A stretch of 64,000 bases of DNA from Chrysomallon squamiferum (lineage: Eukaryota; Mollusca; Gastropoda; Neomphalida; Peltospiridae), in the NCBI GenBank assembly GCA_012295275.1, contig CM022671.1, forward strand, positions 13,086,678 to 13,150,677. Reading direction: 5' to 3'. Below the pieces are notes generated by a model. The model made no database searches. It had not been told where the DNA came from and saw nothing but the letters and a program-made list of their open reading frames with translations. Both the position numbers and the translations under genes were made by a program. Shown here one piece after another: positions 26,726 through 38,663 of the stretch (the first letter of the stretch is position 1; each line of letters opens with the position of its first letter).

Positions 26726-28500
26726 TCATACATTTATGTTTTTGATTTTCTTAACAAAATTATTAATTTTATTCTTGATATTCACTTTTATTTTGTACCC
26801 GTGTCATTATTAAAATAGAATGCATTTATTTTTGAATGCTTCAGATTTATCCTATCTGAACAAAGATACCATGTTTTACAGGTTAAGTTTTTGTTATCAA
26901 ACATTGTAATTACCTAACCAATTAAGTTTATTATCTTTAAGCTTGTAGATCTGCCCATTTTAATATTTATTAATACAGTATCAAGAAAACCCCAGTTGAT
27001 TAGTCTAAATTTAAAATGTTTGAATGCTTTCTTGTGCCTTTGTTTCTTGCTTTTATTTTGTTATTTTACATTTATGTGAAATGTTACATAACTGAATTTT
27101 ATTTCATCTCCTTTTTTCTTTAATTTCAAAATACTGTCATTAGTCAATTCATATTTCAAAAACTTTGTTTAGCTAATCTCTCCCTTTTTCATCATTCTTT
27201 AATGTTTTATTATTTATTTTTTGTTTTTGGCCATTTCATAGTTCAGAAAAATCCCTGCCAACAACAAATATTGTCAAAGAAAATATTATCCAACATATAA
27301 TATCCTTTTGTCATTGTGTTGGTATGAAACTAAAACTGAAATGCAAATCTTCCATTTGTCATAACTGTCACAGTGCATGTTGTATAGCAAGACAGATGTA
27401 TTGTTATCAGCAGCACTGGCTCTCTTTAACAAAACTTACTAAAAAAATACATTAAAAAAAAGAGGCTTTAAGCAGTGATTCTGTCAGCAAACCACTGTAC
27501 TGTAGGGATGTGTGATTTTCCCAAGATTTCAGTTGGGAGGTGGAAATTAAAGGTTTCATTTGTTTTTAAAAATGCTCACTTTGCCCCTAGTGACCAAACT
27601 TACAGACAAATTATTTGATTGTTGTGTTACTATGCCAACATGTGGTAAATGTACTTTAAAGGAAATGGGATTTTTTTTCTTTGTCTTTGGTTTAATCAGA
27701 AACTGAAGACAAATGAAGGCCTTGATAATGGTCTCTTTAAGAAGGTTTTCTTTCTTGGGAGATGATTTTGATATGTTCTTGAAAATAAAATCTTTGAAAC
27801 AGTTTGCACCATCTATTTTTCTGTTCCAGCGAATTACTCAATACTGACATGTTAATTATTTATTTTCACATCTGGTTAATTATTTTCAATCTCTTTTATT
27901 TATTTATCCTCTTTAGATACTGAGTTTCATGATATTTATTTAACAGAATCTTAAAATAAATAGTGTGTTTAAAACCTGTTTGGTAACAGAAATATTGCAA
28001 ATCTTCAAAACAAGTAAATCTTTTTCAATTTATTTTCATTCTAACTTTATTTTATATCTTACATTGTTGAACATCAAGTAATTATCTGCATTGTGGGTTA
28101 AAGTAATTTTATTTGTTTCTGTAAGAAAATATAAATCATGTCTGTTTTTAAACAGTCTCAGACATTTCATAGTGATCAGAACTATTTATGAAAAAAGTAT
28201 TTATAAATAGTAATGGAAAACTAAATTAAGCTTCATGTTCATAATTCCATGAATATACTGAATATCACAGACATTGCTCTAGTAGTCATTCTGAATAGGA
28301 ACCCAATGTAGCTGAATGAATGTATAATAAGGGCATTTCCAGATTTGATTAATAATAAGAGGAATGTTCCTAAAGCACATTGTTTCTGATTTGAGATCCC
28401 TTCCTAACAGGGAACACATGCTTCTTTCTTCAAATATTAATTAATCCTTCTCTTTATCATCTGTATGTGGACATTTGAGATATGGTGTAATTGGGTGTAG

Positions 28501-28548
28501 GAAAAAATGACACTGGATAAAATGGCACCTGGAAGAAATGGCACTGTG
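28501..28548 (+). repeat. Three subterminal 16-bp tandem repeats (left end)
   Basis: Units at 28501-28516, 28517-28532 and 28533-28548 follow the pattern nnnAAATGgCACctGg. The mirrored right end carries two such units, at 29234-29249 and 29250-29265 on the other strand. Tandem subterminal motifs often serve as transposase binding sites; that role is inferred here. Confidence 0.75.
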
Positions 28549-28730
28549 CAGATTTGTAAAAAATGGAACATTATTTATTTTTTCTGTATAGTTGCTTTAA
28601 AAAAACTTAAAAGTCCTTTTGAAAATACAGTTTATTCATGCAGTATTGTTACATACATGTATATTAATATATATCATCACTCAGCTTGGTTTTTCTGAAC
28701 AAAATACAGTGTTGTATCAGAGTTTATTAT

Positions 28731-28818
28731 CACACACACACACGCACACACACACGCACACACACACACATATACAAATATCTATATATACACATACATA
28801 TGCACACATATACACACA

Positions 28819-28858
<40 letters not shown>

Positions 28859-29014
28859 TACAAACACATATGTATGCATGCATATGTAAATAGATAGCAT
28901 GAGTATGTCCAAACATACAGTCACATTCATATAGATGTACCTAATGTCAATACGCATACCACAGTTAAAATATCCTCCAGAATATTATTCTGTCAATTCA
29001 AACAGCATTAGATG

Positions 29015-29057
<43 letters not shown>

Positions 29058-29135
29058 ATGCATGCATGCATGCATGCGTGTGTGTGCATGTATGTATGTG
29101 TGTGTGTAAAATACATACATACATACATATATGTT
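28731..29135 (+). repeat. Microsatellite cluster (CA)n, (TA)n, (GT)n, (GCAT)n, (CATA)n
   Basis: CA units occur from 28731 to 28772, a nearly pure TA run at about 28820-28852, GT at about 29022-29056, GCAT at about 29055-29078, and CATA at about 29110-29128. CA and GT blocks lie in inverted relation and could pair. All open frames in this block on both strands are translations of the repeats. Confidence 0.92.
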
Positions 29136-29282
29136 TTGATTTACATTTGTTTTGACTGTTTAATTATGAACTGTCAACTGCTAAAGATGATAGTACCTGC
29201 AGTTTGTTATTTCTAAGCAATAAAAAATATTTTCCAGGTGCCATTTGTTCTGGTGCCATTTTTTTCATACCCTGGTATAATC

Positions 29283-30600
29283 ACTGTTTGTTCTATAACA
29301 TGATAATGGACAGTTCTAGATAGTTTTAACATTAGCTGGAGGCATCAGAGTCAATGTATCTATCACATTTATCCCATTTACTTTAAAGTTCATTGTACTT
29401 AGGGTACAGATACACTCTTAATGAAATATATCACACAACAAAATCCCTGTTAGTCAATCTATTAGGTCTGACTGAGGCTAGAATTTCCTCAACCTCTTTT
29501 TTACTTAGGCAAGTCTCAGGCAATTATATATTGATCATACGTGATAGAATTTCAGTTGTACAGGATTTTCCATGAATACTTTTATAAATGCCTGCCAACC
29601 CAGAGCTTTTTCTGAAAATAAATGAAATTAAATTTGTTGAAAGGAGATAAATGTGTAAAATGTTGTGATGAAAGTATTTGTTCTCTGTTCTTTTCAATAT
29701 GTTGCATGTCACAAACATCAGAATAAAATTACATAATGGAAAAAAAAGAAAAGAAATTAATCTCTGTTGGTCTGAATTGATAAAAAGTAATTTCTTAATG
29801 TGCAGTGTCAGATTAAATAACATTGCAGATATTTCTATCAATTGTACAACAGTAAAATTAGTTAATATATTTGTGAAGAGGTGATTTTAAAAAAAATTAT
29901 TTTGGGTCCTTCCATCATGGTTGTATGTCAGCCTATCTGTGGTGAACATTGTGTATAGCTTTAGTTGTGTCACAAGTGATTTTACAGATTAATAAATGTT
30001 TGTGTGTGCTACAATATTATTATTATTAATATTACAGACATGTTTATATTGTGTTTATTGGTTTTCTTTTTCTTGTAGGTAAATTCTTCTTTCTTGAGTT
30101 TAATGATATTGGTTGAGAATATTTGAAATGAAATCAGATGGTGTTAATTAAAGGTATGTGATTTCTTTTATATATTTTCAGCTGGTGATGTCTTACATCT
30201 AGTATTCCAGATATGCACACATGCATGCATAAACATTCACATATGCATGGGTATACATGATGTACGCAAATACACATTTGAAAATATATATCGAAAAGAT
30301 TCACTCATACATACATATATTTATCTGAACATTTTTCTATGCAAATGTTCATTTTCAGATAAACATACATAAATAAATATATTTATATCATAAAGTTTTA
30401 CTGAAACTATAACTATTCAAAATATATTTCAATAAATAAAAACTTTGCTTGCCAAAGTGATAACATTAATTTAAAAGTTTTTCTCCAGACCAAAAGAAGG
30501 AATGTATATCAGTGCAGTAAGCATTTTACTGCATAATAAAATCTGACAGAACAAAATAATTCAAAAGTGCATTTTTCATGGTTTATGAATCAAATTAGTT
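29283..30600. other. AT-rich non-coding stretch
   Basis: No gene recognised. The overlapping frames at 29524-29841 (minus) and 29678-29884 (plus) have no known motif. A near-perfect inverted repeat built on TTTATCTGAA and its complement lies at about 30318-30364. Confidence 0.6.
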
Positions 30601-30605
30601 CATTT

Positions 30606-30768
30606 GGATCTGATTGAAATAACAATAGTCAATACTGGATCTGGCTAAAATAACAATATAGTCAATACTGAATCTGACTGAAATAACAATATATTCATTA
30701 CTTGATCTGACTGATATAACAATATAGTCAATACTGGATCTTATTCAAATAATTGTACAGTTGATGAT
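30606..30768 (+). repeat. 33-bp minisatellite, about 4.5-5 units
   Basis: Units start GGATCTG (or GAATCTG, TGATCTG, GGATCTT) and contain AAATAACAATATAGTCAATACT. The first copy lacks 2 bp and the last is diverged. It lies immediately beyond the decayed 3' part of the piggyBac gene, so it may be subterminal structure of that element. Confidence 0.85.
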
Positions 30769-30795
30769 CCCATTAGTCAACAGTGTGGTAAATTA

Positions 30796-31420
30796 AAAAA
30801 CACTTAGGGACAATGAAATGTTATGTAGTGGAAATAGTGCTCCACTCCTACAGCAGATACGGCACAACCACATAAAGGAGTTTGGTCAAGTGGGCTCATC
30901 TTTCAACATGGGTCCAATTCACTGTCTATAAGGATAGAAAATTATTTTTTATGAATTCCAATTCCCAGTCTTTCCTGCTTACTGTTGACATATGGGGAGT
31001 TGTATATTTATGAAATTCATATGTGCATGCAGTACTGTCTCTGCCAAATATCAAGTTTTTTAATGGAAAATGTTGATGTAATTTGAGCTAGCCCACTGAA
31101 TTTCTTGAGTCTTTGATCTGCTATGATGTTCTAGCTTCCTGAGCAGTTGGTTCGATATTTGATCTTTTCAATAGAATACCACAATATGATCCAGGATGGA
31201 CAAAATTTGTATATCCTGTCAGTTTCATCCTCCTCCATCTCTTCATTGTCTAGGAAGTGGAGCTAGGAAATGATGTCCAAGAATCAGTTCCTTGGCACTG
31301 TCTCTCTGAAAATGGGTAATGTGACCATTGCTGCTACATCTTAGATTTGGATTGATGCCCAAAAGCTCTTTTATGGTTGTTGGCTTAGAGATGTGGATGT
31401 TGACATTTGTAGATATTCAT
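30796..31420 (-). pseudogene. piggyBac transposase pseudogene
   Basis: On the minus strand, one frame reads PIFRE then VPRN, a stop, FLDIIS, a stop, then LHFLDNEE and DETDRIYKF (about 31310-31200). This matches the piggyBac (PGBD-type) DDE domain region, where a serine/arginine-asparagine-arginine-phenylalanine motif precedes the conserved LHF.DN and R(L/I)YK(I/F)RP. Upstream, at about 31400-31370, PTTIKELLGI resembles the preceding T..E..AFLGI segment. Downstream, near 30880-30800, VVPYLL and a degraded STIST resemble the pYL..GH.vy.DNfytS region. Stops and frameshifts show it is dead. Catalytic aspartates cannot be placed reliably. A 64-codon frame just upstream (31547-31741) could be further decayed element sequence, but I cannot align it. 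Confidence 0.7.
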
Positions 31421-31741
31421 TTCTAGGGCCATTAAATTTAAAAATGACCCAAGAAATATTCTTGTAAGAAGATTCAGGTCAATGTAGCAGCATCTTCCTC
31501 CACATATTTGGCACATGGTTGGCATAGGTAAACTTCTTTGGATGTTTCAAGTTATGATGCAGTCACATTCAGTCTGGTACATGAAGTCAATAGCTGCAGA
31601 TTTCCCTTTGATGAATACTCTGGGACTGTCTTGCCATTGGAATGTCCAACTGAACAAGTGGTTCATCTTGCAGCAGTGAGGGGAATATGACATATTATCA
31701 GGTACACAAATTCTGCAGAATTGTGAAGGAAATTTCAACAC

Positions 31742-32138
31742 AGTAAATAAAAAAAACTTTCATTATTTAATCACATGCTGTAAACATACTGATCTTTTCA
31801 GTAGAATGCGGCTATGCAGGGTACAGCATAATTTGACACTCATTATAACTGAGTGAATACCTGGCTTAGAGACTCTTAAGTAAGTGATTGACCTGGGCCC
31901 AAGGAATTAAGCATTGTACATATGTGTGTGTTTGTGTGAGATCTGAATATATATTTTTCTTTGTTCATGTCTTTGTGTGTGCCTGTGATAATAATTTTAT
32001 ATGTTTGTTTATGTGTGTATTTATATCCATGTATATAGTTTTATTGTGTATATGTGTGTGAGAAGGGAAGAGATGTATGTCTGTATCTGAGTATGCATGT
32101 GTATGCATTTCTGTGATGTCATATAGCAAATTTTAATA
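31742..32138. other. Non-coding spacer with GT-rich words
   Basis: No gene recognised. The right part (31920-32110) is an imperfect TGTGTATG-type low-complexity stretch. Confidence 0.6.
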
Positions 32139-32462
32139 CAGGTACCGGACCAGTTATCCGTGTCCAGAAATCTGGAAAGACCAGAAAACTGGAAGTTTTT
32201 CCCTGATGCTATTTTCATAGTTCGCGCGCACAGGTGTTGTCCTCACCAGATCGGAACTACTCTTTCAAGCCATGTGATGTTCATTCACTCACCGCATTGT
32301 TTACATGTTGAGTTGCCACAGTTGTGTATCATCAATTTTCTTTGTTTTTAATTTTAAAATGTTTACACCTAATTATTTATGTATTTAGATGCCTTGGTGC
32401 AAGAAAACAGTAAAATCCAGAAATACGCAATGCAAGGATTCTGGATATTGGTCCGGTACCTG
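32139..32462. mobile_element. 324-bp MITE with TA target duplication
   Basis: The left end is CAGGTACCGGACCAGTTATC. The right end, reverse-complemented, is CAGGTACCGGACCAATATCC. TA flanks both ends (32137-32138 and 32463-32464), which fits the Tc1/mariner-pogo superfamily, whose members insert at TA. The CAG...-type ends and inward text with ATCCGTGTCC also suit pogo/Tigger. There is no transposase gene, so it is non-autonomous. The interior includes a CpG-bearing CGCGCGCA (32223-32230), unusual in this window. Confidence 0.85.
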
Positions 32463-32631
32463 TATGTATTTATGTGATTGTTGATGTGAATGACTCTATT
32501 TTTTTCATAAATTGTGACCCTACATTCTTTTTTTGGTTATTCTGTTTGTTTGTGTTATGTAGTTACAGGAGACATACTGTTTTACAATAAACAGAATCAT
32601 GTACATAATTATATATCTACAGAACTTACGT

Positions 32632-32657
32632 GACACACACACATACACACACACACA
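32632..32657 (+). repeat. (CA)n microsatellite
   Basis: Short CA tract with one CATA interruption. Confidence 0.88.
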
Positions 32658-32864
32658 TTAACAAAAGAACTCAGTTCTTATTTGAGACATTTTCCTTTCA
32701 GTAATGAATAATTTGTAGCAACCATCAGCTGCTTGTATCATTACACTTGTCAGTAATTAGCAAACTTTTCCAGCCATGGTGATAGAGGAGTGGCCGATGA
32801 CATGAATGTGTTTAAATCTGTTATACTCATGTATTCACAAAATGATACATACATTCATACATGC

Positions 32865-32865
<1 letters not shown>

Positions 32866-32902
<37 letters not shown>
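32866..32902 (+). repeat. (GT)n microsatellite
   Basis: About 18 GT units. It lies 110 bp left of a long CA array, in inverted relation to it. Confidence 0.95.
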
Positions 32903-32905
<3 letters not shown>

Positions 32906-33011
32906 CATTCTTTTACTCTTTTTAAACCTGATATGACACAGTGTGAAAGTTACTGAACTATTTTGTCTAGTTAAGCTGTGCAGCCTTGTGCTGTGAATAC
33001 ATGTTAGCTCT

Positions 33012-33059
33012 GCACACACATGCACACACCACATACACCACACGTGCACACACATGCAC

Positions 33060-33116
<57 letters not shown>

Positions 33117-33128
33117 ACACACAGACAC
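33012..33128 (+). repeat. Long (CA)n microsatellite
   Basis: Interrupted CA repeats give way to a pure run of roughly 50 bp ending near 33110, then CAGA-interrupted CA. The His-Thr repeat frame here (33020-33259) and the Cys-Val repeat frame on the other strand are artefacts of it. Confidence 0.95.
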
Positions 33129-33129
33129 G

Positions 33130-36100
33130 GACATACATATTTGTCTTCCTTCTAATTAAATTTGTGAGAGACAGTACAGAGTGCTGTAAAATGACAAAAT
33201 ATTTCCCTAAGATATGCAGTCTGGTTCTATTAATACTTTGTCATCTCTATCCAGGCTAGAGTGCTTTGGAAAGCCAATTACAATTATCCTTGAATTCCAT
33301 CTGTTGTAAGATTTAACTGTCAGATAATGTAGAACCCAAATGAATATAATATGACTTCAGTAGTTGATGTCATGTTTCAGTACTACTGGTGGTATTTGAT
33401 CTTATACAGGCAACCTTTATTACCCAGACTTGACATTAATGTCTGTGTCAGCAGTTTGCTCACAAGAGTTTCACATCTGACTAACTGAAATATCTTCAAT
33501 CCCCCACCCCCAAAAAATGAATGGGGGTAAATCTGAAATTGAAGTGAAAATATAAAGTTTTTACTTTGCGTAAAATTTGATTTCAATACAGATTCATCTA
33601 TTTACAAATGAGTCAAGTTTAGATTTGACTGTATTGTAAATGTTAGTTATTTTCAGAGTTAAGTCAGTGTTTTAGATAGGCAAAATGTTGCCAAGTCCAG
33701 CCATCAGCTGTAAATGCAAGAGCTGGTACATGCTTATAAATAAATATCTCAGACTTTGACTTTGGTCTCTTTCTCTCCATGTATGTATAAGTAAATGATC
33801 TCAGTAAAAAAAAAAAAAAAATCAATTTTGATACCATTAATATATATATTAAAAGATATATAAAATAATTCTTCAATGTACATTAACACATTTTAACAAT
33901 AGTATTAAAAATCATATCTTTAGAAAAAAAGCCAGTAGCATATAGACATATTGGTTTATCATTAAATATTCTTTCTGAAGGTATTAACTGAAAAATACCC
34001 TAGTTAATGTAGTTTTATTCATGTATTTCTCTTTGAAGTGTGAGTATATTTTGTTTTACAAGAAAGATCTGGTGGGTATAATCAGTAGCACTCAGTTTCT
34101 TCTGGACATTGTTTAGTTTATCTCAATTTGATCAAAGTTTGTGTCATGGCAATTGGGATAAGCATGTCTATGAGTAGATTTAATCAGCAAATCTCTGAAT
34201 ATATTTAAACAGCAAACACTGTCTTTAAGAAATTAAACCAACCAATATGATACCATATTCAAATTTTCTTTGGAGTAAATATTAACACTGAATTACCATC
34301 AAGTTTTAAATCAATGAAACTTATTGAAAAATATTCTTTGTTGGGGTATTGAAGATGATTAGATTATATTTTATTTTAGTGTTGATTTAATTGCATAAAA
34401 ATTACAATTTAAGTGATTAAATCTGGGTTCAGATGACATGCGAATCAATTATGTATACATGATCTAACTGTGCCTCCACCTTGGTTAATAAATCAGCAAA
34501 ATTAATTAGGCATGTCAATTCTTGGCATAGTATTAGAAAAGACAAGGAGGTGTTCAGTACAAAATCTGAAGGTTTTGAGCATTTTTATTATTTCTGATGT
34601 CAGAAAAAGAAGATATCTACAGTCACATGACTTTTTATTAGTCAATGTTTATTCACTAGAATTTGGGAATTTATTTGTTTTTGTTTTTTTAGGTTGTGCC
34701 TTACAAATAATATTGAAACTGATGATGGAATAATAGTACTAGTAGGAAACAAAAAATTAAGTTTGTTATTTTGAAATTTGGTTCAAAATCTACTACATAC
34801 ATTATGAAGTATAATAACATAGGTCACTCAGCACAAATTTACTTATTCAGTCTCATCTGTGGTTTGATATTTGTTTCATGAAGTCCATTCCCATATTCAA
34901 AGAGGTTCTAAGAAACATCTTTTCTTAAATATATTATCCAAGTGAAATTCAACTTCTGCTCCATTTATATTGATTCACCAAACTTGTACATTTGTTTACT
35001 ATTGCATTGTAATTCATTATCCATCCAGTTTTTGTCATTGGTTTTCTAAATTATAACCTCTAATTGTAAAATGCTTTAAGCCCCATTCTCAGGAGAAAAG
35101 GCTACTGAACAAGTCATCTTTATTATTATGTAGCCATTACTAGCAGTTTGACTGTACCTTGATGTACAAGAAAATTGCAAGTTGTTAAAAGAAAAAAGAT
35201 GAATCCTCTAAAAATTTACATTTCAGATTTTCTAATTTATCCCTTCTAAATGCAATCCATCATTTAGATCCTTTCTGTCTTATTAATTTCATATAAAAGT
35301 TATGTTTTAGTACAAGCAGAAGTGAAGTTAAGAATTTTGAAAGTTTTTTTTTTTTTTTTTTTTTGAAAAAATTAGACTGAATATTTGCATCATATAGTTT
35401 GATCCATTATGAAAAAAGCTTTGTTAGAGATATCTCAATTCAGAATAGGTCCTTAAAAAAAATAAAGATTTCTTCAAAATGGCAACTTTTAGCAAACCGT
35501 ACCAAAATATTAAACATAAAAAAATGTATAATATTGGAATATTTGACTGATAACTTTTTTATCACCGAAATCAGGAAAAAAGATCTACAATCATATTTAG
35601 GAGTCATCCTTATATTTCCCGAACAGAAAATCACTTTTGAGTACCTAGTATTATTAACACCCAGTTGTTAATCTACAAGACCAACAATTCACTTTAAAAA
35701 TGGTAAGCTTTTTAAATTAAATACCCATCATCATTTTTATATAGTTAGTATAACAGAAACACAAATTATAACCAATTCTTAACCACAAACTCAAATTTGA
35801 AGTTATTGAAATAATTTCTATTTTTGATGAAATTATTAGCTTGGAAATCGTTTTTGAAGAGATTGTTTATCACTTTCTAAGTTCCACATTTTAGCAATTG
35901 ATTTTTCTGGTGGTTTTCATTTTGAAAATTGGTTTTTAAAAATGTTTAGTTAAATCTAAGAACTTGTTTTTACTAATTTCAAGTGTTAACAAGTATCTTT
36001 TTCTTTGTGCCAGCCTCTTGTAATACTGTTGTGATTAAGAAGAAAACTGATAAGTCAGGGTTTTTTCTATAATGAGTTATTCTGCTTAACACAAGAAATC

Positions 36101-36840
36101 AAAAAAATATATTGACTTAATATTTTCATGGTTTAACTCTTTGTTTAAGTGAACGGCCAATGACATCCTAATGGAAGCAAAATTATCTTTAGATCAAGGC
36201 CATACATATTAAATCTCAGAAATAATATGATAAAATGTTCAAAATATTCTAATAATTGTATTTGTAATAATTAATTCATTGAATCAAAAGAAAGCATTGT
36301 ACATTTTCCAGTGTAAGTTATGGACATGGGTAGTTTTTAACTCTATTTCCATCAGAGACCATCTCAAGCATGCCTGTCATCACATAACTAAACAAGGCCT
36401 GTATATCATTAATTGTGTTGGTTAAATACATATTATTCATTTAGTAACATGCAAAAATTCAAATAAATATAATTCATTCTCTAATAAGTATTATATTAAA
36501 TATTCAGGTTATAACAAAAACCTATGATAATTGGCAGATATAATATTTTAAACAGAAAAAAACTTTTTATAATATGTAATATGAAGTTTTCTGGTTATAT
36601 AATAAAGTATAGGAATGCTATAATAACCAACAGAAATAAACACGTTAATATTTTTTTCATTTATAACAACATTTATATATCAAATATTCAGAATGTTTAT
36701 CATAACATGTAAGAAAGTCAAATAATAACGGACAAAATATTTAATTATCTTTTTGGTTTTAAGTAATATATCAAATTTTCAGCTTACAATAAGCAGCTGA
36801 CATAATGACAAATGATGTCCGGGTTTCTTTCCACTCTAAG
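33130..36840. other. AT-rich non-coding stretch
   Basis: No gene recognised. Contains poly-A near 33808-33822, a 20-bp poly-T at 35345-35364 and one copy of a 163-bp dispersed repeat. The open frame at 35399-35671 has an ordinary-looking composition but no motif I recognise, and an overlapping frame runs on the other strand. Confidence 0.6.
34381..34543 (+). repeat. 163-bp dispersed repeat, copy 1
   Basis: Matches 41214-41376 in the same orientation at about 153 of 163 positions by eye, with no gaps. It begins GTTGATTTA and ends TATTAGAAAAGAC. Flanks differ, so these are the repeat limits within this pair. It has no coding content and no clear terminal inverted repeat. It could be part of a larger unclassified family. 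Confidence 0.85.
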
Positions 36841-37092
36841 CGGTGTCTTCCCATTTGGTAGATTCCCAGTTCGTATAATTCCCATTTCGTAGAAAAACCT
36901 GGTTTACTGCAATACCTGATTACCTCTGTATATAATGAATTTGGCCTGTGCATACATCTGGTTTCTTTCTAACATTCAGAGGGGGAGCGCATTGTTCCTA
37001 AATTGATTATGTAACATCAACCGAAAGCAGAATAAGCATTCACTTTTGTTGTTGATTTGTTACTTTTTCATTATTTCATCATCTTCCTCCTT

Positions 37093-37219
37093 CTCATTAT
37101 CATCATCATAATTATCATCATCAACATTATTATTATTATTATAATATTATTACTATTATTATTGTTATTATTATTATTATTGTTATTCTTCTTATTCTTC
37201 TTATTATAATTACTGTTAC

Positions 37220-37253
<34 letters not shown>

Positions 37254-37254
37254 T
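37093..37254 (+). repeat. (ATC)n/(ATT)n microsatellite inside copy A
   Basis: Mixed ATC, ATT, GTT and CTT triplets end in a pure ATT run. A counterpart stands at the same relative place in copy C (48378-48540, inverted), and a shorter one in copy B (about 45785-45855), so it is part of the family. Confidence 0.9.
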
Positions 37255-37861
37255 TTAAACTGGTCATTTCTAATTCATAAACATTTCATTTCCGTTACAA
37301 AACAAGCAACCAATAATAAACAATTTTACATCAATTTCATCTATCTATTAAAATACAAAACGAAAAAAAAATGAAAGAAAAGAAAAATGGCTTGCTTCTG
37401 TAAGAGAATACGACAAAAATATTATAAATAACTAATTCAGCAAATATAATTTTTAACAAAACATATTTTACATATGAGTAATTTACTTATATTCAGTAAA
37501 TAGAGTATTAGAACGTTACATTTATCATTAACTTTTCGAATTCAACCGTATTCAGCTTAAACATGTACAAGATATCTGCTACTGATCATATTTACCTTAT
37601 GCACACATACATATTCAGATTGTGCACATATTATACAATATATGTGACATAGTATATTAATAGTGTGTACACTAAAGATATTATGACCTGCAAATACTTT
37701 GGCTATGACTGAAAAAGTTTATACGAAGGACCAAATCATTGGGAATACTTTTAGATAAATACCTTCTTTTTTAATTATTTAGATTCACTATATTCGATAC
37801 ATAGATTATTTCGATATTTGTCATATTTGCATACTTTATGCGATAAGCAATATCCATACTA

Positions 37862-38522
37862 CAATAATACCTCAGATTAAAGATGTAATTGGTTCCAAAA
37901 CTTCCAATAATTAAGTGAGGTAAGCGGGAGACTAATTTACATAGAATTAAGGTTAAAAGCAGTGGTTACTTTCTCGCTGATGAGATCTGACATAAAAAAA
38001 AGAGGTGAAATAAGGAGAAATAAAACGGCAGTTTAGACATAAATGATTTAATAGATTGTAGATATTAAATAAACAGTAAATCATTTACAAATCAATTTAT
38101 ACAAATACATTAAGAAATAAGTATATGCCGCTCATTGTGGGTTTTGGTTTCATTTAAGATGATGTATTTTGTTTCTAAAGTTATTATCTTCCGTTTCTTT
38201 TATCATCAGCATTTGCCGGTATACTGTTATTCGTTTTGACATATTGGAAGGGTAAATTACAAACAAGTTTAAGTCTAAATCGAAGCAGAAGACAAAAGAG
38301 AATCAGAATATCAGATGCACATATGACCTGTCAACTGATCAACACAACTGAGAGAAGCTCGTGAATGAACGAAAAATTAAAGAAAAAGGACTTAAAAACA
38401 TGCACTGTATACATTTGTATCATTTATTTCGAGCAATTAACTATTAAATTAAATTTCTATTTATATAATTTGTAAAGAAGAAAGATTGTTAAAGCGTGTT
38501 ATCGTTAAGCGAGATGTTACTG
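37862..38522 (+). mobile_element. pogo/Tigger-like MITE nested in copy A
   Basis: The left end is CAATAATACCTCAGATTAAA (other copies CAGTAATACCT...). The right end, reverse-complemented, is CAGTAACATCTCGCTTAACG. TA lies at both sides (37860-37861 and 38523-38524). CAGTAATACCTCGnTTAACG-type ends and TA insertion are typical of pogo/Tigger elements. About 660 bp, without a transposase gene. Confidence 0.82.
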
Positions 38523-38663
38523 TATTTATACAATAATAATCGCTTTCCAAATAATCTGGAGCAGTTCATTAAAATGACTGAGGTAAAACCAAACATGTCA
38601 ATAAGACCACTGAACCACATTTAGCCTTTCTACGAAATGGGATTCTACCATATGGGACTAAGC

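Larger units (their letters stand above)
18076..28480. other. AT-rich non-coding stretch with scattered microsatellites
   Basis: No gene recognised on either strand. Open frames in it (for example 20999-21373, 22451-22804 and 23839-24144) have the composition expected of chance translation of AT-rich DNA and no motif I recognise. One short exon-like start occurs at 19307-19321 (see findings). Confidence 0.65.
28493..29272. mobile_element. 780-bp TIR element with microsatellite core
   Basis: The left end reads GGGTGTAGGAAAAAATGACA. The reverse complement of the right end reads GGGTATGAAAAAAATGGCAC. The similarity continues inwards for about 40 bp, including the word AAATGGCACCTGG on both sides. 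The flanks TGGTGTAATT (28483-28492) and TGGTATAATC (29273-29282) match at 8 of 10 positions and sit directly against the ends, as expected of a target-site duplication of 9-10 bp. No coding capacity: the interior is mainly (CA)n, (TA)n, (GT)n and (GCAT)n. It is non-autonomous. A duplication of this length would suit Mutator-like elements, but the superfamily is not established. Confidence 0.75.
36843..38663 (+). mobile_element. Composite repeat, copy A (about 1.8 kb)
   Basis: The ends carry an imperfect inverted motif: CCCATTTGGTAGATTCCCAG at the left, and reading inwards at the right CCCATATGGTAGAATCCCA. The body shares long colinear blocks with 45446-46908 and, inverted, 46938-48615. These include GATTATGTAACATCAACCGA, an ATC/ATT microsatellite (37093-37254), and a nested pogo-like MITE at 37862-38522. 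No transposase is present. The open frames inside (for example 36771-36953) are not conserved as proteins among copies. The superfamily is unknown. Confidence 0.75.

Noticed and set aside
28619-29216. Several 60-93-codon frames with His-Thr, Ile-Tyr and Cys-Val repeats
   Set aside because: They arise from CA, TA and GT repeats within the TIR element, on both strands.
32855-33259. Cys-Val and His-Thr repeat frames
   Set aside because: They are translations of the (GT)n and (CA)n arrays.
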